Position numbers and translations under genes: made by a program. Positions 31,062-44,000 of a stretch of 64,000 nucleotides of DNA are shown here, piece by piece (the first letter of the stretch is position 1; each line of letters opens with the position of its first letter). This DNA is from Ricordea florida (Eukaryota; Cnidaria; Anthozoa; Corallimorpharia; Ricordeidae): the NCBI GenBank assembly GCA_949710005.1, contig OX453275.1, positions 17,941,259 to 18,005,258 on the forward strand, given 5' to 3'. The notes beneath the pieces are model-generated. The model searched no databases. It was not told the DNA's origin and saw only the letters and a program-made list of their open reading frames with translations.

Positions 31062-31104
31062 TCCCCTGATGAGTGGGCAACCACGAAACAGGCTTGTAGG
31101 GATA
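31060..31104 (+). ncRNA. Hammerhead ribozyme, minimal type I, plus-strand copy
   Basis: Core CTGATGA at 31066-31072 and GAAA at 31085-31088. Stem II is GTGG-GCAA-CCAC (31073-31084). Stem III is short, ACA/TGT with a GGCT loop (31088-31097). The cleavage site would be after A31098 (GTA). Stem I is TATCCC (31060-31065) with GGGATA (31099-31104). All conserved core bases are present. Very short stem III is the known form of the hammerheads of Penelope-like retroelements, in which it works best as a dimer. No reverse transcriptase lies nearby, so this is a solo terminal piece. Confidence 0.65.
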
Positions 31105-31221
31105 AACCTGTAGTTTGTTTGTGTTTTTTCTCCCGCAACAACTACTTCGCTCTACGTTCACGTATTGAGCACTGTTTTACGATTAATCAACTTTTACACT
31201 TTATATATATATATATAGATA

Positions 31222-31432
31222 TTTAGTATAAATCTACTGGTGTTCTATCACAAATGCCGCGCTCTGATTGGCTACGCTACTCACCATCTATTCTGTGATA
31301 GATAGTGAGTAGCGTAATGGCGGCCGCTTCTTCACGTTTTCGAAGTGTCCATAAAGAAGATTTAGACAGTTTACTGGTCGAGGCTGTTCCAGAAAAGACA
31401 AAATTTTGAAGGACTAGTAGATTTATACTAAA
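31222..31432. mobile_element. 211-bp MITE with 17-bp terminal inverted repeats
   Basis: TTTAGTATAAATCTACT at 31222-31238 is exactly inverted at 31416-31432. Inside are a hairpin (TACGCTACTCACCATCTAT near 31272 with ATAGATAGTGAGTAGCGTA ending at 31316) and a short ORF that starts right after that hairpin. Confidence 0.8.
31317..31409 (+). CDS. 30-aa ORF inside the MITE, like the first exon of a coral recombinase-related gene
   Basis: ATG at 31317 in a GTAATGGCGGCC context, stop TGA 31407-31409. The peptide MAAASSRFRSVHKEDLDSLL followed by VEAVPEKTKF resembles the N-terminus of the many coral proteins with a DUF3504/Crypton-type recombinase domain, which begin with a short Ala/Ser stretch and an acidic helix ending in PEKTK. 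Only the beginning is present, so it cannot encode an enzyme. I infer capture of a promoter and first exon; recognition is from memory and not verified. Confidence 0.4.
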   Translation: MAAASSRFRSVHKEDLDSLLVEAVPEKTKF

Positions 31433-31538
31433 ACAATTAGATTATTCGCTCTCGATTTCTATGCGTGATAATTGACTCGGGCTGCGCCCTCGTCAACTAT
31501 CGCGCGATAGAAATCTCGAGCTCATAATCTAATTGTTT
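31431..31538. repeat. 108-bp imperfect fold-back
   Basis: AAACAATTAGATTAT at the left pairs with ATAATCTAATTGTTT at the right; further inside GCTCTCGATTTCTAT pairs with ATAGAAATCTCGAGC; the centre is GGGCTGCGCCC. It abuts the MITE to the left, so the two may form one composite unit. Confidence 0.85.
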
Positions 31539-31651
31539 AATATATATAGGCAATTGTGGAAAACGAGGACGGACTACTTCGAGCGAAAAAAAAAAATATA
31601 TATATACAGTAAAAAATCTAAAAAAAGTTTAAAAATTTAATAAAAATAGAC

Positions 31652-31675
31652 GTTTCGGTCAATGACCTTCATCAG
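31652..31675 (-). ncRNA. Hammerhead-core-like motif (incomplete)
   Basis: On the minus strand CTGATGA (31675-31669), a stem II of GGTC-ATT-GACC and GAAAC (31656-31652) follow the hammerhead core order. Stem I is not closed by the following AT-rich sequence, so this is a core without a visible partner strand, in line with half a dimeric Penelope-type ribozyme or a decayed one. Confidence 0.4.
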
Positions 31676-31683
31676 TTGCAGTG

Positions 31684-31685
<2 letters not shown>

Positions 31686-31730
<45 letters not shown>
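31686..31730. repeat. (TA)n microsatellite
   Basis: About 20 TA units directly after the minus-strand hammerhead-like motif. Confidence 0.95.
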
Positions 31731-31733
<3 letters not shown>

Positions 31734-31739
31734 CATATA

Positions 31740-32020
31740 CATATCTATATTTTAAAGGTGTCCGTTCGCAGGCCAGGTTACCTGGCAATAGTAGCGCACT
31801 TGAGAACTGCTGAATTTCCGCCATGGGGAATTCGGTGATGCCTTTTTGGAAGTAATGTAAATTTTGTGGAAACCGATTTCACTCGTCCTGGAAGTACATC
31901 CCAGCAAGGTGATCTCCGAGATATTCAAGAAATGTTAGCGCACGATCGTCGCCGAGTAAGTTCGAATACCGTGAAAATCAACACGAGGAAAGAACGACTC
32001 AAAGCAGGGATAGGAGTTCC
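31740..32020 (+). other. Unique sequence before the satellite, possible coding remnant
   Basis: From about 31866 an open frame encodes a charged helical stretch (STSQQGDLRDIQEMLAHDRR) that ends in the first satellite unit. No ATG is needed to keep it open and no family is recognised. It could be an exon of an old gene truncated by the array, or chance. Confidence 0.25.
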
Positions 32021-35000
32021 CTATCCAAAACAGTTTAATTTCTCAAAATCAGCCCGTACGGTCGCGTAAGCGTTAGTGTACAAAAGCTAGTCTACTTGAA
32101 AGGGCCATTTCTCGGATTGTACTGAACCGATTTGAGTGATCCATAGATCAAAATTTAGCTAAGAAGATGTAGATTGTGTGATATAATTTTCAGAGGGGTT
32201 TACTTAGCCGTTTTTGAGAACGAGCTATTCTAAAACAGTTTTATTTCTCAAAATCAGCCCCTACGGTCGCGTAAGCGTTAGTGTACAAAAGCTAGTCTAC
32301 TTGAAAGGGCCATTTCTCGGGTTGTACTGAACCGATTTGAGTGATCCATAGATCAAAATTTAGCTAAGAAGATGTAGATTGTGTGATATAATTTTCAGAG
32401 GGGTTTACTTAGCCGTTTTTGAGAACGAGCTATTCTAAAACAGTTTAATTTCTCAAAATCAGCCCGTACGGTCGCGTAAGCGTTAGTGTACAAAAGCTAG
32501 TCTACTTGAAAGGGCCATTTCTCGGGTTGTACTGAACCGATTTGAGTGATCCATAGATCAAAATTTAGCTAACAAGATGTAGATTGTGTGATATAATTTT
32601 CAGAGGGGTTTACTTAGCCGTTTTTGAGAACGAGCTATTCTAAAACAGTTTAATTTCTCAAAATCAGCCCGTACGGTCGCGTAAGCGTTAGTGTACAAAA
32701 GCTAGTCTACTTGAAAGGGCCATTTCTCGGGTTGTACTGAACCGATTTGAGTGATCCATAGATCAAAATTTAGCTAAGAAGATGTAGATTGTGTGATATA
32801 ATTTTCAGAGGGGTTTACTTAGCCGTTTTTGAGAACGAGCTATTCTAAAACAGTTTAATTTCTCAAAATCAGCCCGTACGGTCGCGTAAGCGTTAGTGTA
32901 CAAAAGCTAGTCTACTTGAAAGGGCCATTTCTCGGGTTGTACTGAACCGATTTGAGTGATCCATAGATCAAAATTTAGCTAAGAACATGTAGATTGTGTG
33001 ATATCATTTTCGGAGGGGTTTACTTAGCCGTTTTTGAGAACGAGCTATTCTAAAACAGTTTAATTTCTCAAAATCAGCCCGTACGGTCGCGTAAGCGTTA
33101 GTGTACAAAAGCTAGTCTACTTGAAAGGGCCATTTCTCGGGTTGTACTGAACCGATTTGAGTGATCCATAGATCAAAATTTATCTAAGAAGATGTAGATT
33201 GTGTGATATAATTTTCAGAGGGGTTTACTTAGCCGTTTTTGAGAACGAGCTATTCTAAAACAGTTTAATTTCTCAAAATCAGCCCGTACGGTCGCGTAAG
33301 CGTTAGTGTACAAAAGCTAGTCTACTTGAAAGGGCCATTTCTCGGGTTGTACTGAACCGATTTGAGTGATCCATAGATCAAAATTTAGCTAACAAGATGT
33401 AGATTGTGTGATATAATTTTCAGAGGGGTTTACTTAGCCGTTTTTGAGAACGAACTATTCTAATCTGTTTAATTTCTCAAAATCAGCCCGTACGGTCGCG
33501 TAAGCGTTAGTGTACAAAAGCTAGTCTACTTGAAAGGGCCATTTCTCGGGTTGTACTGAACCGATTTGAGTGATCCATAGATCAAAATTTAGCTAAGAAG
33601 ATGTAGATTGTGTGATATAATTTTAAGAGGGGTTTACTCAGCCGTTTTTGAGAACGAGCTATTCTAAAACAGTTTAATTTCTCAAAATCAGCCCGTACGG
33701 TCGCGTAAGCGTTAGTGTACAAAAGCTAGTCTACTTGAAAGGGCCATTTCTCGGGTTGTACTGAACCGATTTGAGTGATCCATAGATCAAAATTTAGCTA
33801 AGAAGATGTAGATTGTGTGATATAATTTTCAGATCAAAATTTAGAAGATGTAGATTGTGTGATATAATTTTCAAACTTAGCCGTTTTTGAGAACGAGCTA
33901 TTGTAAAACAGTTTAATTTCTCAAAATCAGCCCGTACGGTCGCGTAAGCGTTAGTCTACAAAAGCTAGTCTACTTGAAAGGGCCATTTCTCGGGTTGTAC
34001 TGAACCGATTTGAGTGATCCATAGATCAAAATTTATCTAGGAAGATGTAGATTGTGTGATATAATTTTCAGAGGGGTTTACTTAGCCGTTTTTGAGAACG
34101 AGCTATTGTAAAACAGTTTAATTTCTCAAAATCAGCCCGTACGGTCGCGTAAGCGTTAGTGTACAAAAGCTAGTCTACTTGAAAGGGCCATTTCTCGGGT
34201 TGTACTGAACCGATTTGAGTGATCCATAGATCAAAATTTAGCTAGGAAGATGTAGATCGTGTGATATAATTTTCAGAGGGGTTTACTTAGCCGTTTTTGA
34301 GAACGAGCTATTCTAAAAAAGTTTAATTGCTCAAAATCAGCCCGTACGGGCGCGTAAGCGTTAGTGTAAAAAAGCTAGTCTACTTGAAAGGGCCATTTCT
34401 CGGGTTGTACTGAACCGATTTGAGTGATCCATAGATCAAAATTTAGCTAAGAAGATGTAGATTGTGTGATATAATTTTCAGAGGGGTTTACTTAGCCGTT
34501 TTTGAGAACGAGCTATTCTAAAACAGTTTAATTTCTCAAAATCAGCCCGTACGGTCGCGTAAGCGTTAGTGTGCAAAAGCTAGTCTACTTGAAAGGGCCA
34601 TTTCTCCTGTTGTGCTGAACCGATTTGAGTGATCCATAGATCAAAATTTAGCTAAGAAGATGTAGATTGTGTGATATAATTTTCAGAGGGGTTTACTTAG
34701 CCGTTTTTGAGAACGAGCTATTCTAAAACAGTTTAATTTCTCAAAATCAGCCCGTACGGTCGCGTAAGCGTTAGTGTACAAAAGCTAGTCTACTTGAAAG
34801 GGCCATTTCTCGGGTTGTACTGAACCGATTTGAGTGATCCATAGATCAAAATTTAGCTAAGAAGATGTAGATTGTGTGATATAATTTTCAGAGGGGTTTA
34901 CTTAGCCGTTTTTGAGAACGAGCTATTCTAAAACAGTTTAATTTCTCAAAATCAGCCCGTACGGTCGCGTAAGCGTTAGTGTACAAAAGCTAGTCTACTT

Positions 35001-38000
35001 GAAAGGGCCATTTCTCGGGTTGTACTGAACCGATTTGAGTGATCCATAGATCAAAATTTAGCTAGGAAGATGTAGATTGTGTGATATAACTTTCAGAGGG
35101 CTTTACTTAGCCGTTTTTGAGAACGAGCTATTCTAAAACAGTTAAATTTCTCAAAATCAGCCCGTACGGTCGCGTAAGCGTTAGTGTACAAAAGCTAGTC
35201 TACTTGAAAGGGCCATTTCTCCTGTTGTGCTGAACCGATTTGAGTGATCCATACATCAAAATTTAGCTAAGAAGATGTAGGTTGTGTGATATAATTTTCA
35301 GAGGGGTTTACTTAGCCGTTTTTGAGAACGAGCTATTCTAAAACAGTTTAATTTCTCAAAATCAGCCCGTACGGTCGCGTAAGCGTTAGTGTACAAAAGC
35401 TAGTCTACTTGAAAGGGCCATTTCTCGGGTTGTACTGAACCGATTTGAGTGATCCATAGATCAAAATTTAGCTAAGAAGATGTAGATTGTGTGATATAAT
35501 TTTCAGAGGGGTTTACTTAGCCGTTTTTGAGAACGAGCTATTCTAAAACAGTTTAATTTCTCAAAATCAGCCCGTACGGTCGCGTAAGCGTTAGTGTACA
35601 AAAGCTAGTCTACTTGAAAGGGCCATTTCTCGGGTTGTACTGAACCGATTTGAGTGATCCATAGATCAAAATTTAGCTAACAAGATGTAGATTGTGTGAT
35701 ATAATTTTCAGAGGGGTTTACTTAGCCGTTTTTGAGAACGAGCTATTCTAAAACAGTTTAATTTCTCAAAATCAGCCCGTACGGTCGCGTAAGCGTTAGT
35801 GTACAAAAGCTAGTTTACTTAAAAGGGCCATTTCTCGGGTTGTACTGAACCGATTTGAGTGATCCATAGATCAAAATTTAGCTAGGAAGATGTAGATTGT
35901 GTGATATAATTTTCAGAGGGGTTTACTTAGCCGTTTTTGAGAACGAGCTATTCTAAAACAGTTTAATTTCTCAAAATCAGCCCGTACGGTCGCGTAAGCG
36001 TTAGTGTACAAAAGCTAGTCTACTTGAAAGGGCCATTTCTCCTGTTGTGCTGAACCGATTTGAGTGATCCATAGATCAAAATTTAGCTAAGAAGATGTAG
36101 GTTGTGTGATATAATTTTCAGAAGGGTTTACTTAGCCGTTTTTGAGAACGAGCTATTCTAAAACAGTTTAATTTCTCAAAATCAGCCCGTACGGTCGCGC
36201 AAGCGTGAGTGTACAAAAGCTAGTCTACTTGAAAGGGCCATTTCTCGGGTTGTACTAAACCGATTTGAGTGATCCATAGATCAAAATTTAGCTAAGAAGA
36301 TGTAGGTTGTGTGATATAATTTTCAGAGGGGTTTACTTAGCCGTTTTTGAGAACGAGCTATTCTAAAACAGTTTAATTTCTCAAAATCAGCCCGTACGGT
36401 CGCGTAAGCGTTAGTGTACAAAAGCTAGTCTACTTGAAAGGGCCATTTCTCGGGTTGTACTGAACCGATTTGAGTGATCCATAGATCAAAATTTAGCTAA
36501 GAAGATGTAGACTGTGTGATATAATTTTCAGAGGGGTTTACTTAGCCGTTTTTGAGAACGAGCTATTCTAAAACAGTTTAATTTCTCAAAATCAGCCCGT
36601 ACGGTCGCGTAAGCGTTAGTGTACAAAAGCTAGTCTACTTGAAAGGGCCATTTCTCGGGTTGTACTGAACCGATTTGAGTGATCCATAGATCAAAATTTA
36701 GCTAACAAGATGTAGATTGTGTGATATAATTTTCAGAGGGGTTTACTTAGCCGTTTTTGAGAACGAGCTATTCTAAAACAGTTTAATTTCTCAAAATCAG
36801 CCCGTACGGTCGCGTAAGCGTTAGTGTACAAAAGCTAGTCTACTTGAAAGGGCCATTTCTCGGGTTGTACTGAACCGATTTGAGTGATCCATAGATCCAA
36901 ATTTAGCTAGGAAGATGTAGATTGTGTGATATAATTTTCAGAGGGGTTTACTTAGCCGTTTTTGAGAACGAGCTATTCTAATACAGTTTAATTTCTCAAA
37001 ATCAGCCCGTACGGTCGCGTAAGCGTTAGTGTACAAAAGCTAGTCTACTTGAAAGGGCCATTTCTCGGGTTGTACTGAACCGATTTGAGTGATCCATAGA
37101 TCAAAATTTAGCTAAGAAGATGTAGATTGTGTGATATAATTTTCAGAGGGGTTTACTTAGCCGTTTTTGAGAACGAGCTATTCTAAAACAGTTTAATTTC
37201 TCAAAATCAGCCCGTACGGTCGCGTAAGCGTTAGTGTACAAAAGCTAGTCTACTTGAAAGGGCCATTTCTCGGGTTGTACTGAACCGATTTGAGTGATCC
37301 ATAGATCAAAATTTAGCTAGGAAGATGTAGATTATGTGATATAATTTTCAGAGGGGTTTACTTAGCCGTTTTTGAGAACGAGCTATTCTAAAACATTTTA
37401 ATTTCTCAAAATCAGCCCGTACGGTCGCCTAAGCGTTAGTGTACAAAAGCTAGTCTACTTGAAAGGGCCATTTCTCCTGTTGTGCTGAACCGATTTGAGT
37501 GATCGATAGATCAAAATTTAGCTAAGAAGATGTAGGTTGTGTGATATAATTTTCAGAGGGGTTTACTTAGCCGTTTTTGAGAACGAGCTATTCTAAAACA
37601 GTTTAATTTCTCAAAATCAGCCCGTACGGTCGCGTAAGCGTTAGTGTACAAAAGCTAGTCTACTTGAAAGGGCCATTTCTCGGGTTGTACTGAACCGATT
37701 TGAGTGATCCATAGATCAAAATTTAGCTAAGAAGATGTAGATTGTGTGATATAATTTTCAGAGGGGTTTACTTAGCCGTTTTTGAGAACGAGGTATTCTA
37801 AACAGTTTAATTTCTCAAAATCAGCCCGTACGGTCGCGTACGCGTTAGTGTACAAAAGCTAGTCTACTTGAAAGGGCCATTTCTCCTGTTGTGCTGAACT
37901 GATTTGAGTGATCCATAGATCAAAATTTAGCTAAGAAGATGTAGATTGTGTGACATAATTTTCAGAAGGGTTTACTCAGCCGTTTTTGAGAACGAGCTAT

Positions 38001-41000
38001 TCTAAAACAGTTTAATTTCTCAAAATCAGCCCGTACGGTCGCGTAAGCGTTAGTGTACAAAAGCTAGTCTACTTGAAAGGGCCATTTCTCGGGTTGTACT
38101 GAACCGATTTGAGTGATCCATAGATCAAAATTTAGCTAAGAAGATGTAGATTGTGTGATATAATTTTCAGAGGGGTTTACTTAGCCGTTTTTGAGAACGA
38201 GCTATTCTAATAAAGTTTAATTGCTCAAAATCAGCCCGTACGGGCGCGTAAGCGTTAGTGTACAAAAGCTAGTCTACTTGAAAGGGCCATTTCTCGGGTT
38301 GTACTGAACCGATTTGAGTGATCCATAGATCAAAATTTAGCTAGGAAGATGTAGATTGTGTGATATAATTTTCAGAGGGGTTTACTTAGCCGTTTTTTAA
38401 AACGAGATATTCTAAAACAGTTTCATTTCTCAAAATCAGCCCGTAGGATCGCGTAAGCGTTACTGTACAAAAGCTAGTCTACTTGAAAGGGCCATTTCTC
38501 CTGTTGTGCTGAACCGATTTGAGTGATCCATAGATCAAAATTTAGCTAAGAAGATGTGGATTGTGTGATATAATTTTCAGAGGGGTTTACTTAGCCGTTT
38601 TTGAGAACGAGCTATTCTAAAACAGTTTAATTTCTCAAAATCAGCCCGTACGGTCGCGTAAGCGTTAGTGTACAAAAGCTAGTCTACTTGAAAGGGCCAT
38701 TTCTCGGGTTGTACTGAACCGATTTGAGTGATCCATAGATCAAAATTTAGCTAAGAAGATGTAGATTGTGTGATATAATTTTCAGAGGGGTTTACTTAGC
38801 CGTTTTTGAGAACGAGCTATTCTAAAACAGTTTAATTTCTCAAAATCAGCCCGTACGGTCGCGTAAGCGTTAGTGTACAAAAGCTAGTCTACTTGAAAGG
38901 GCCATTTCTCGGGTTGTACTGAACCGATTTGAGTGATCCATAGATCAAAATTTAGCTAGGAAGATGTAGATTGTGTGATATAATTTTCAGAGGGGTTTAC
39001 TTAGCCGTTTTTGAGAACGAGCTATTCTAAAACAGTTTAATTTCTCAAAATCAGCCCGTACGGTCGCGTAAGCGTTAGTGTACAAAAGCTAGTCTACTTG
39101 AAAGGGCCATTTCTCCAGTTGTGCTGAACCGATTTGAGTGATCCATAGATCATAATTTAGCTAAGAAGATGTAGGTTGTGTGATATAATTTTCAGAGGGG
39201 TTTACTTAGCCGTTTTTGAGAACGAGCTATTCTAAAACAGTTTAATTTCTCAAAATCAGCCCGTACGGTCGCGTAAGCGTTAGTGTACAAAAGCTAGTCT
39301 ACTTGAAAGGGCCATTTCTCCTGTTGTGCTTAACCGATTTGAGTGATCCATAGATCAAAATTTAGCTAAGAAGATGTAGGTTGTGTGATATAATTTTCAG
39401 AGGGGTTTACTTAGCCGTTTTTGAGAACGAGCTATTCTAAAACAGTTTAATTTCTCAAAATCAGCCCGTACGGTCGCGTAAGCGTTAGTGTACAAAAGCT
39501 AGTCTACTTGAAAGGGCCATTTCTCGGGTTGTACTGAACCGATTTGATTGATCCATAGATCAAAATTTAGCTAGGAAGATGTAGATTGTGTGATATAATT
39601 TTCAGAGGGGTTTACTTAGCCGTTTTTGAGAACGAGGTATTCTAATACAGTTTAATTTCTCAAAATCAGCCCGTACGGTCGCGTAAGCGTTAGTGTACAA
39701 AAGCTAGTCTACTTGAAAGGGCCATTTCTCGGGTTGTACTGAACCGATTTGAGTGATCCATAGATCAAAATTTAGCTAGGAAGATGTAGATTGTGTGATA
39801 TAATTTTCAGAGGGGTTTACTTAGCCGTTTTTGAGAACGAGCTATTCTAAAACAGTTTAATTTCTCAAAATCAGCCCGTACGGTCGCGTAAGCGTTAGTG
39901 TACAAAAGCTAGTCTACTTGAAAGGGCCATTTCTCCTGTTGTGCTGAACCGATTTGAGTGATCCATAGATCAAAATTTAGCTAAGAAGATGTAGGTTGTG
40001 TGATATAATTTTCAGAGGGGTTTACTTAGCCGTTTTTGAGAACGAGCTATTCTAAAACAGTTTAATTTCTCAAAATCAGCCCGTACGGTCGCGTAAGCGT
40101 TAGTGTACAAAAGCTAGTCTACTTGAAAGGGCCATTTCTCGGGTTGTACTGAACCGATTTGATTGATCCATAGATCAAAATTTAGCTAGGAAGATGTAGA
40201 TTGTGTGATATAATTTTCAGAGGGGTTTACTTAGCCGTTTTTGAGAACGAGGTATTCTAATACAGTTTAATTTCTCAAAATCAGCCCGTACGGTCGCGTA
40301 AGCGTTAGTGTACAAAAGCTAGTCTACTTGAAAGGGCCATTTCTCGGGTTGTACTGAACCGATTTGAGTGATCCATAGATCAAAATTTAGCTAGGAAGAT
40401 GTAGATTGTGTGATATAATTTTCAGAGGGGTTTACTTAGCCGTTTTTGAGAACGAGCTATTCTAAAAAAGTTTAATTGCTCAAAATCAGCCCGTACGGGC
40501 GCGTAAGCGTTAGTGTACAAAAGCTAGTCTACTTGAAAGGGCCATTTCTCGGGTTGTACTGAACCGATTTGAGTGATCCATAGATCAAAATTTAGCTAGG
40601 AAGATGTAGATTGTGTGATATAATTTTCAGAGGGGTTTACTTAGCCGTTTTTGAGAACGAGCTATTCTAAAACAGTTTAATTTCTCAAAATCAGCCCGTA
40701 CGGTCGCGTAAGCGTTAGTGTACAAAAGCTAGTCTACGTGAAAGGGCCATTTCTCCTGTTGTGCTGAACCGATTTGAGTGATCCATAGATCAAAATTTAG
40801 CTAAGAAGATGTGGATTGTGTGATATAATTTTCAGAAGGGTTTACTTAGCCGTTTTTGAGAACGAGCTATTCTAAAACAGTTTAATTTCTCAAAATCAGC
40901 CCGTACGGTCGCGTAAGCGTTAGTGTACAAAAGCTAGTCTACTTGAAAGGGCCATTTCTCCTGTTGTGCTGAACCGATTTGAGTGATCCATAGATCAAAA

Positions 41001-44000
41001 TTTAGCTAAGAAGATGTAGGTTGTGTGATATAATTTTCAGAGGGGCTTACTTAGCCGTTTTTGAGAACGAGCTATTCTAATACAGTTTAATTTCTCAAAA
41101 TCAGCCCGTACGGTCGCGTAAGCGTTAGTGTACAAAAGCTAGTCTACTTGAAAGGGCCATTTCTCGGGTTGTACTGAACCGATTTGAGTGATCGATAGAT
41201 CAAAATTTAGCTAAGAAGATGTAGATTGTGTGATATAATTTTCAGAGGGGTTTACTTAGCCGTTTTTGAGAACGAGCTATTCTAAAACAGTTCAATTTCT
41301 CAAAATCAGCCCGTACGGTCGCGTAAGCGTTAGTGTACAAAAGCTAGTCTACTTGAAAGGGCCATTTCTCGGGTTGTACTGAACCGATTTGAGTGATCCA
41401 TAGATCAAAATTTAGCTAAGAAGAAGTAGATTGTGTGATATAATTTTCAGAGGGGTTTACTTAGCCGTTTTTGAGAACGAGCTATTCTAAAACAGTTTAA
41501 TTTCTCAAAATCAGCCCGTACGGTCGCGTAAGCGTTAGTGTACAAAAGCTAGTCTACTTGAAAGGGCCATTTCTCGGGTTGTACTGAACCGATTTGAGTG
41601 ATCCATAGATCAAAATTTAGCTAAGAAGATGTAGATTGTGTGATATAATTTTAAGAGGAGTTTACTCAGCCGTTTTTGAGAACGAGCTATTCTAATACAG
41701 TTTAATTTCTCAAAATCAGCCCGTACGGTCGCGTAAGCGTTAGTGTACAAAAGCTAGTCTACTTGAAAGGGCCATTTCTCGGGTTGTACTGAACCGATTT
41801 GAGTGATCCATAGATCAAAATTTAGCTAAGAAGATGTAGATTGTGTGATATAATTTTCAGATCAAAATTTAGAAGATGTAGATTGTGTGATATAATTTTC
41901 AGAGGGGTTTACTTAGCCGTTTTTGAGAACGAGCTATTCTAAAACAGTTTAATTTCTCAAAATCAGCCCGTACGGTCGCGTAAGCGTTAGTGTACAAAAG
42001 CTAGTCTACTTGAAAGGGCCATTTCTCGGGTTGTACTGAACCGATTTGAGTGATCCATAGATCAAAATTTAGCTAGGAAGATGTAGATTGTGTGATATAA
42101 TTTTCAGAGGGGTTTACTTAGCCGTTTTTGAGAACGAGCTATTCTAAAAAAGTTTAATTGCTCAAAATAAGCCCGTACGGGCGCGTAAGCGTTAGTGTAC
42201 AAAAGCTAGTCTACTTGAAAGGGCCATTTCCCGGGTTGTACTGAACCGATTTGAAATATCCATAGATCAAAATTTAGCTAGGAAGATGTAGATTGTGTGA
42301 TATAATTTTCAGAGGGGTTTACTTAGCCGTTTTTGAGAACGAGCTATTCTAAAACAGTTTAATTTCTCAAAATCAGCCCGTACGGTCGCGTAAGCGTTAG
42401 TGTACAAGAGCTAGTCTACTTGAAAGGGCCATTTCTCCTGTTGTGCTGAACCGATTTGAGTGATCCATAGATCAAAATTTAGCTAAGAAGATGTAGATTG
42501 TGTGATATAATTTTCAGAGGGGTTTACTTAGCCGTTTTTGAGAACGAGCTATTCTAAAACAGTTTAATTTCTCAAAATCAGCCCGTACGGTTGCGTAAGC
42601 GTTAGTGTACAAAAGCTAGTCTACTTGGAAGGGCCATTTCTCGGGTTGTACTGAACCGATTTGAGTGATCCATAGATCAAAATTTAGCTAAGAAGATGTA
42701 GATTGTGTGATATAATTTTCAGAGGGGTTTACTTAGCCGTTTTTGAGAACGAGCTATTCTAAAACAGTTTAATTTCTCAAAATCAGCCCGTACGGTCGCG
42801 TAAGCGTTAGTGTACAAAAGCTAGTCTACTTGAAAGGGCCATTTCTCGGGTTGTACTGAACCGATTTGAGTGATCCATAGATCAAAATTTAGCTAAGAAG
42901 ATGTAGATTGTGTGATATAATTTTCAGAGGGGTTTACTTAGCCGTTTTTGAGAACGAGCTATTCTAATACAGTTTAATTTCTCAAAATCAGCCCGTACGG
43001 TCGCGTAAGCGTTAGTGTACAAAAGCTAGTCTACTTGAAAGGGCCATTTCTCGGGTTGTACTGAACCGATTTGAGTGCTCCATAGATCAAAATTTAGCTA
43101 GGAAGATGTAGATTGTGTGATATAATTTTCAGAGGGGTTTACTTAGCCGTTTTTGAGAACGAGCTATTCTAAAACAGTTTAATTTCTCAAAATCAGCCCG
43201 TACGGTCGCGTAAGCGTTAGTGTACAAAAGCTAGTCTACTTGAAAGGGCCATTTCTCCAGTTGTGCTGAACCGATTTGAGTGATCCGTAGATCATAATTT
43301 AGCTAAGAAGATGTAGGTTGTGTGATATAATTTTCAGAGGGGTTTACTTAGCCGTTTTTGAGAACGAGCTATTCTAAAACAGTTTAATTTCTCAAAATCA
43401 GCCCGTACGGTCGCGTAAGCGTTAGTGTACAAAAGCTAGTCTACTTGAAAGGGCCATTTCTCGGGTTGTACTGAACCGATTTGAGTGATCCATAGATCAA
43501 AATTTAGCTAAGAAGATGTAGATTGTGTGATATAATTTTCAGAGGGGTTTACTTAGCCGTTTTTGAGAACGAGCTATTCTAAAACAGTTTAATTTCTCAA
43601 AATCAGCCCGTACGGTCGTGTAAGCGTTAGTGTACAAAAGCTAGTCTACTTGAAAGGGCCATTTCTCGGGTTGTACTGAACCGATTTGAGTGATCCATAG
43701 ATCAAAATTTAGCTAGGAAGATGTAGATTGTGTGATATAATTTTCAGAGGGGTTTACTTAGCCGTTTTTGAGAACGAGCTATTCTAATAAAGTTTAATTG
43801 CTCAAAATAAGCCCGTACGGGCGCGTAAGCGTTAGTGTACAAAAGCTAGTCTACTTGAAAGGGCCATTTCCCGGGTTGTACTGAACCGATTTGAAATATC
43901 CATAGATCAAAATTTAGCTAGGAAGATGTAGATTGTGTGATATAATTTTCAGAGGGGTTTACTTAGCCGTTTTTGAGAACGAGCTATTCTAAAACAGTTT

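Larger units (their letters stand above)
30977..31144. repeat. Perfect 168-bp palindrome (84-bp arms, no spacer)
   Basis: The sequence is its own reverse complement from 30977 to 31144, with its centre in GGGGATATCCCC (31060/31061). Each arm carries one hammerhead-like motif. Such structures can arise from inverted tandem insertion of Penelope-like elements or from fold-back replication; a chimeric read is also possible. Confidence 0.95.

Noticed and set aside
30808-31226. ORFs of 117 and 85 codons on opposite strands with an identical peptide.
   Set aside because: They are the two arms of the perfect palindrome read from each side, plus TA-repeat translation; no independent coding evidence.
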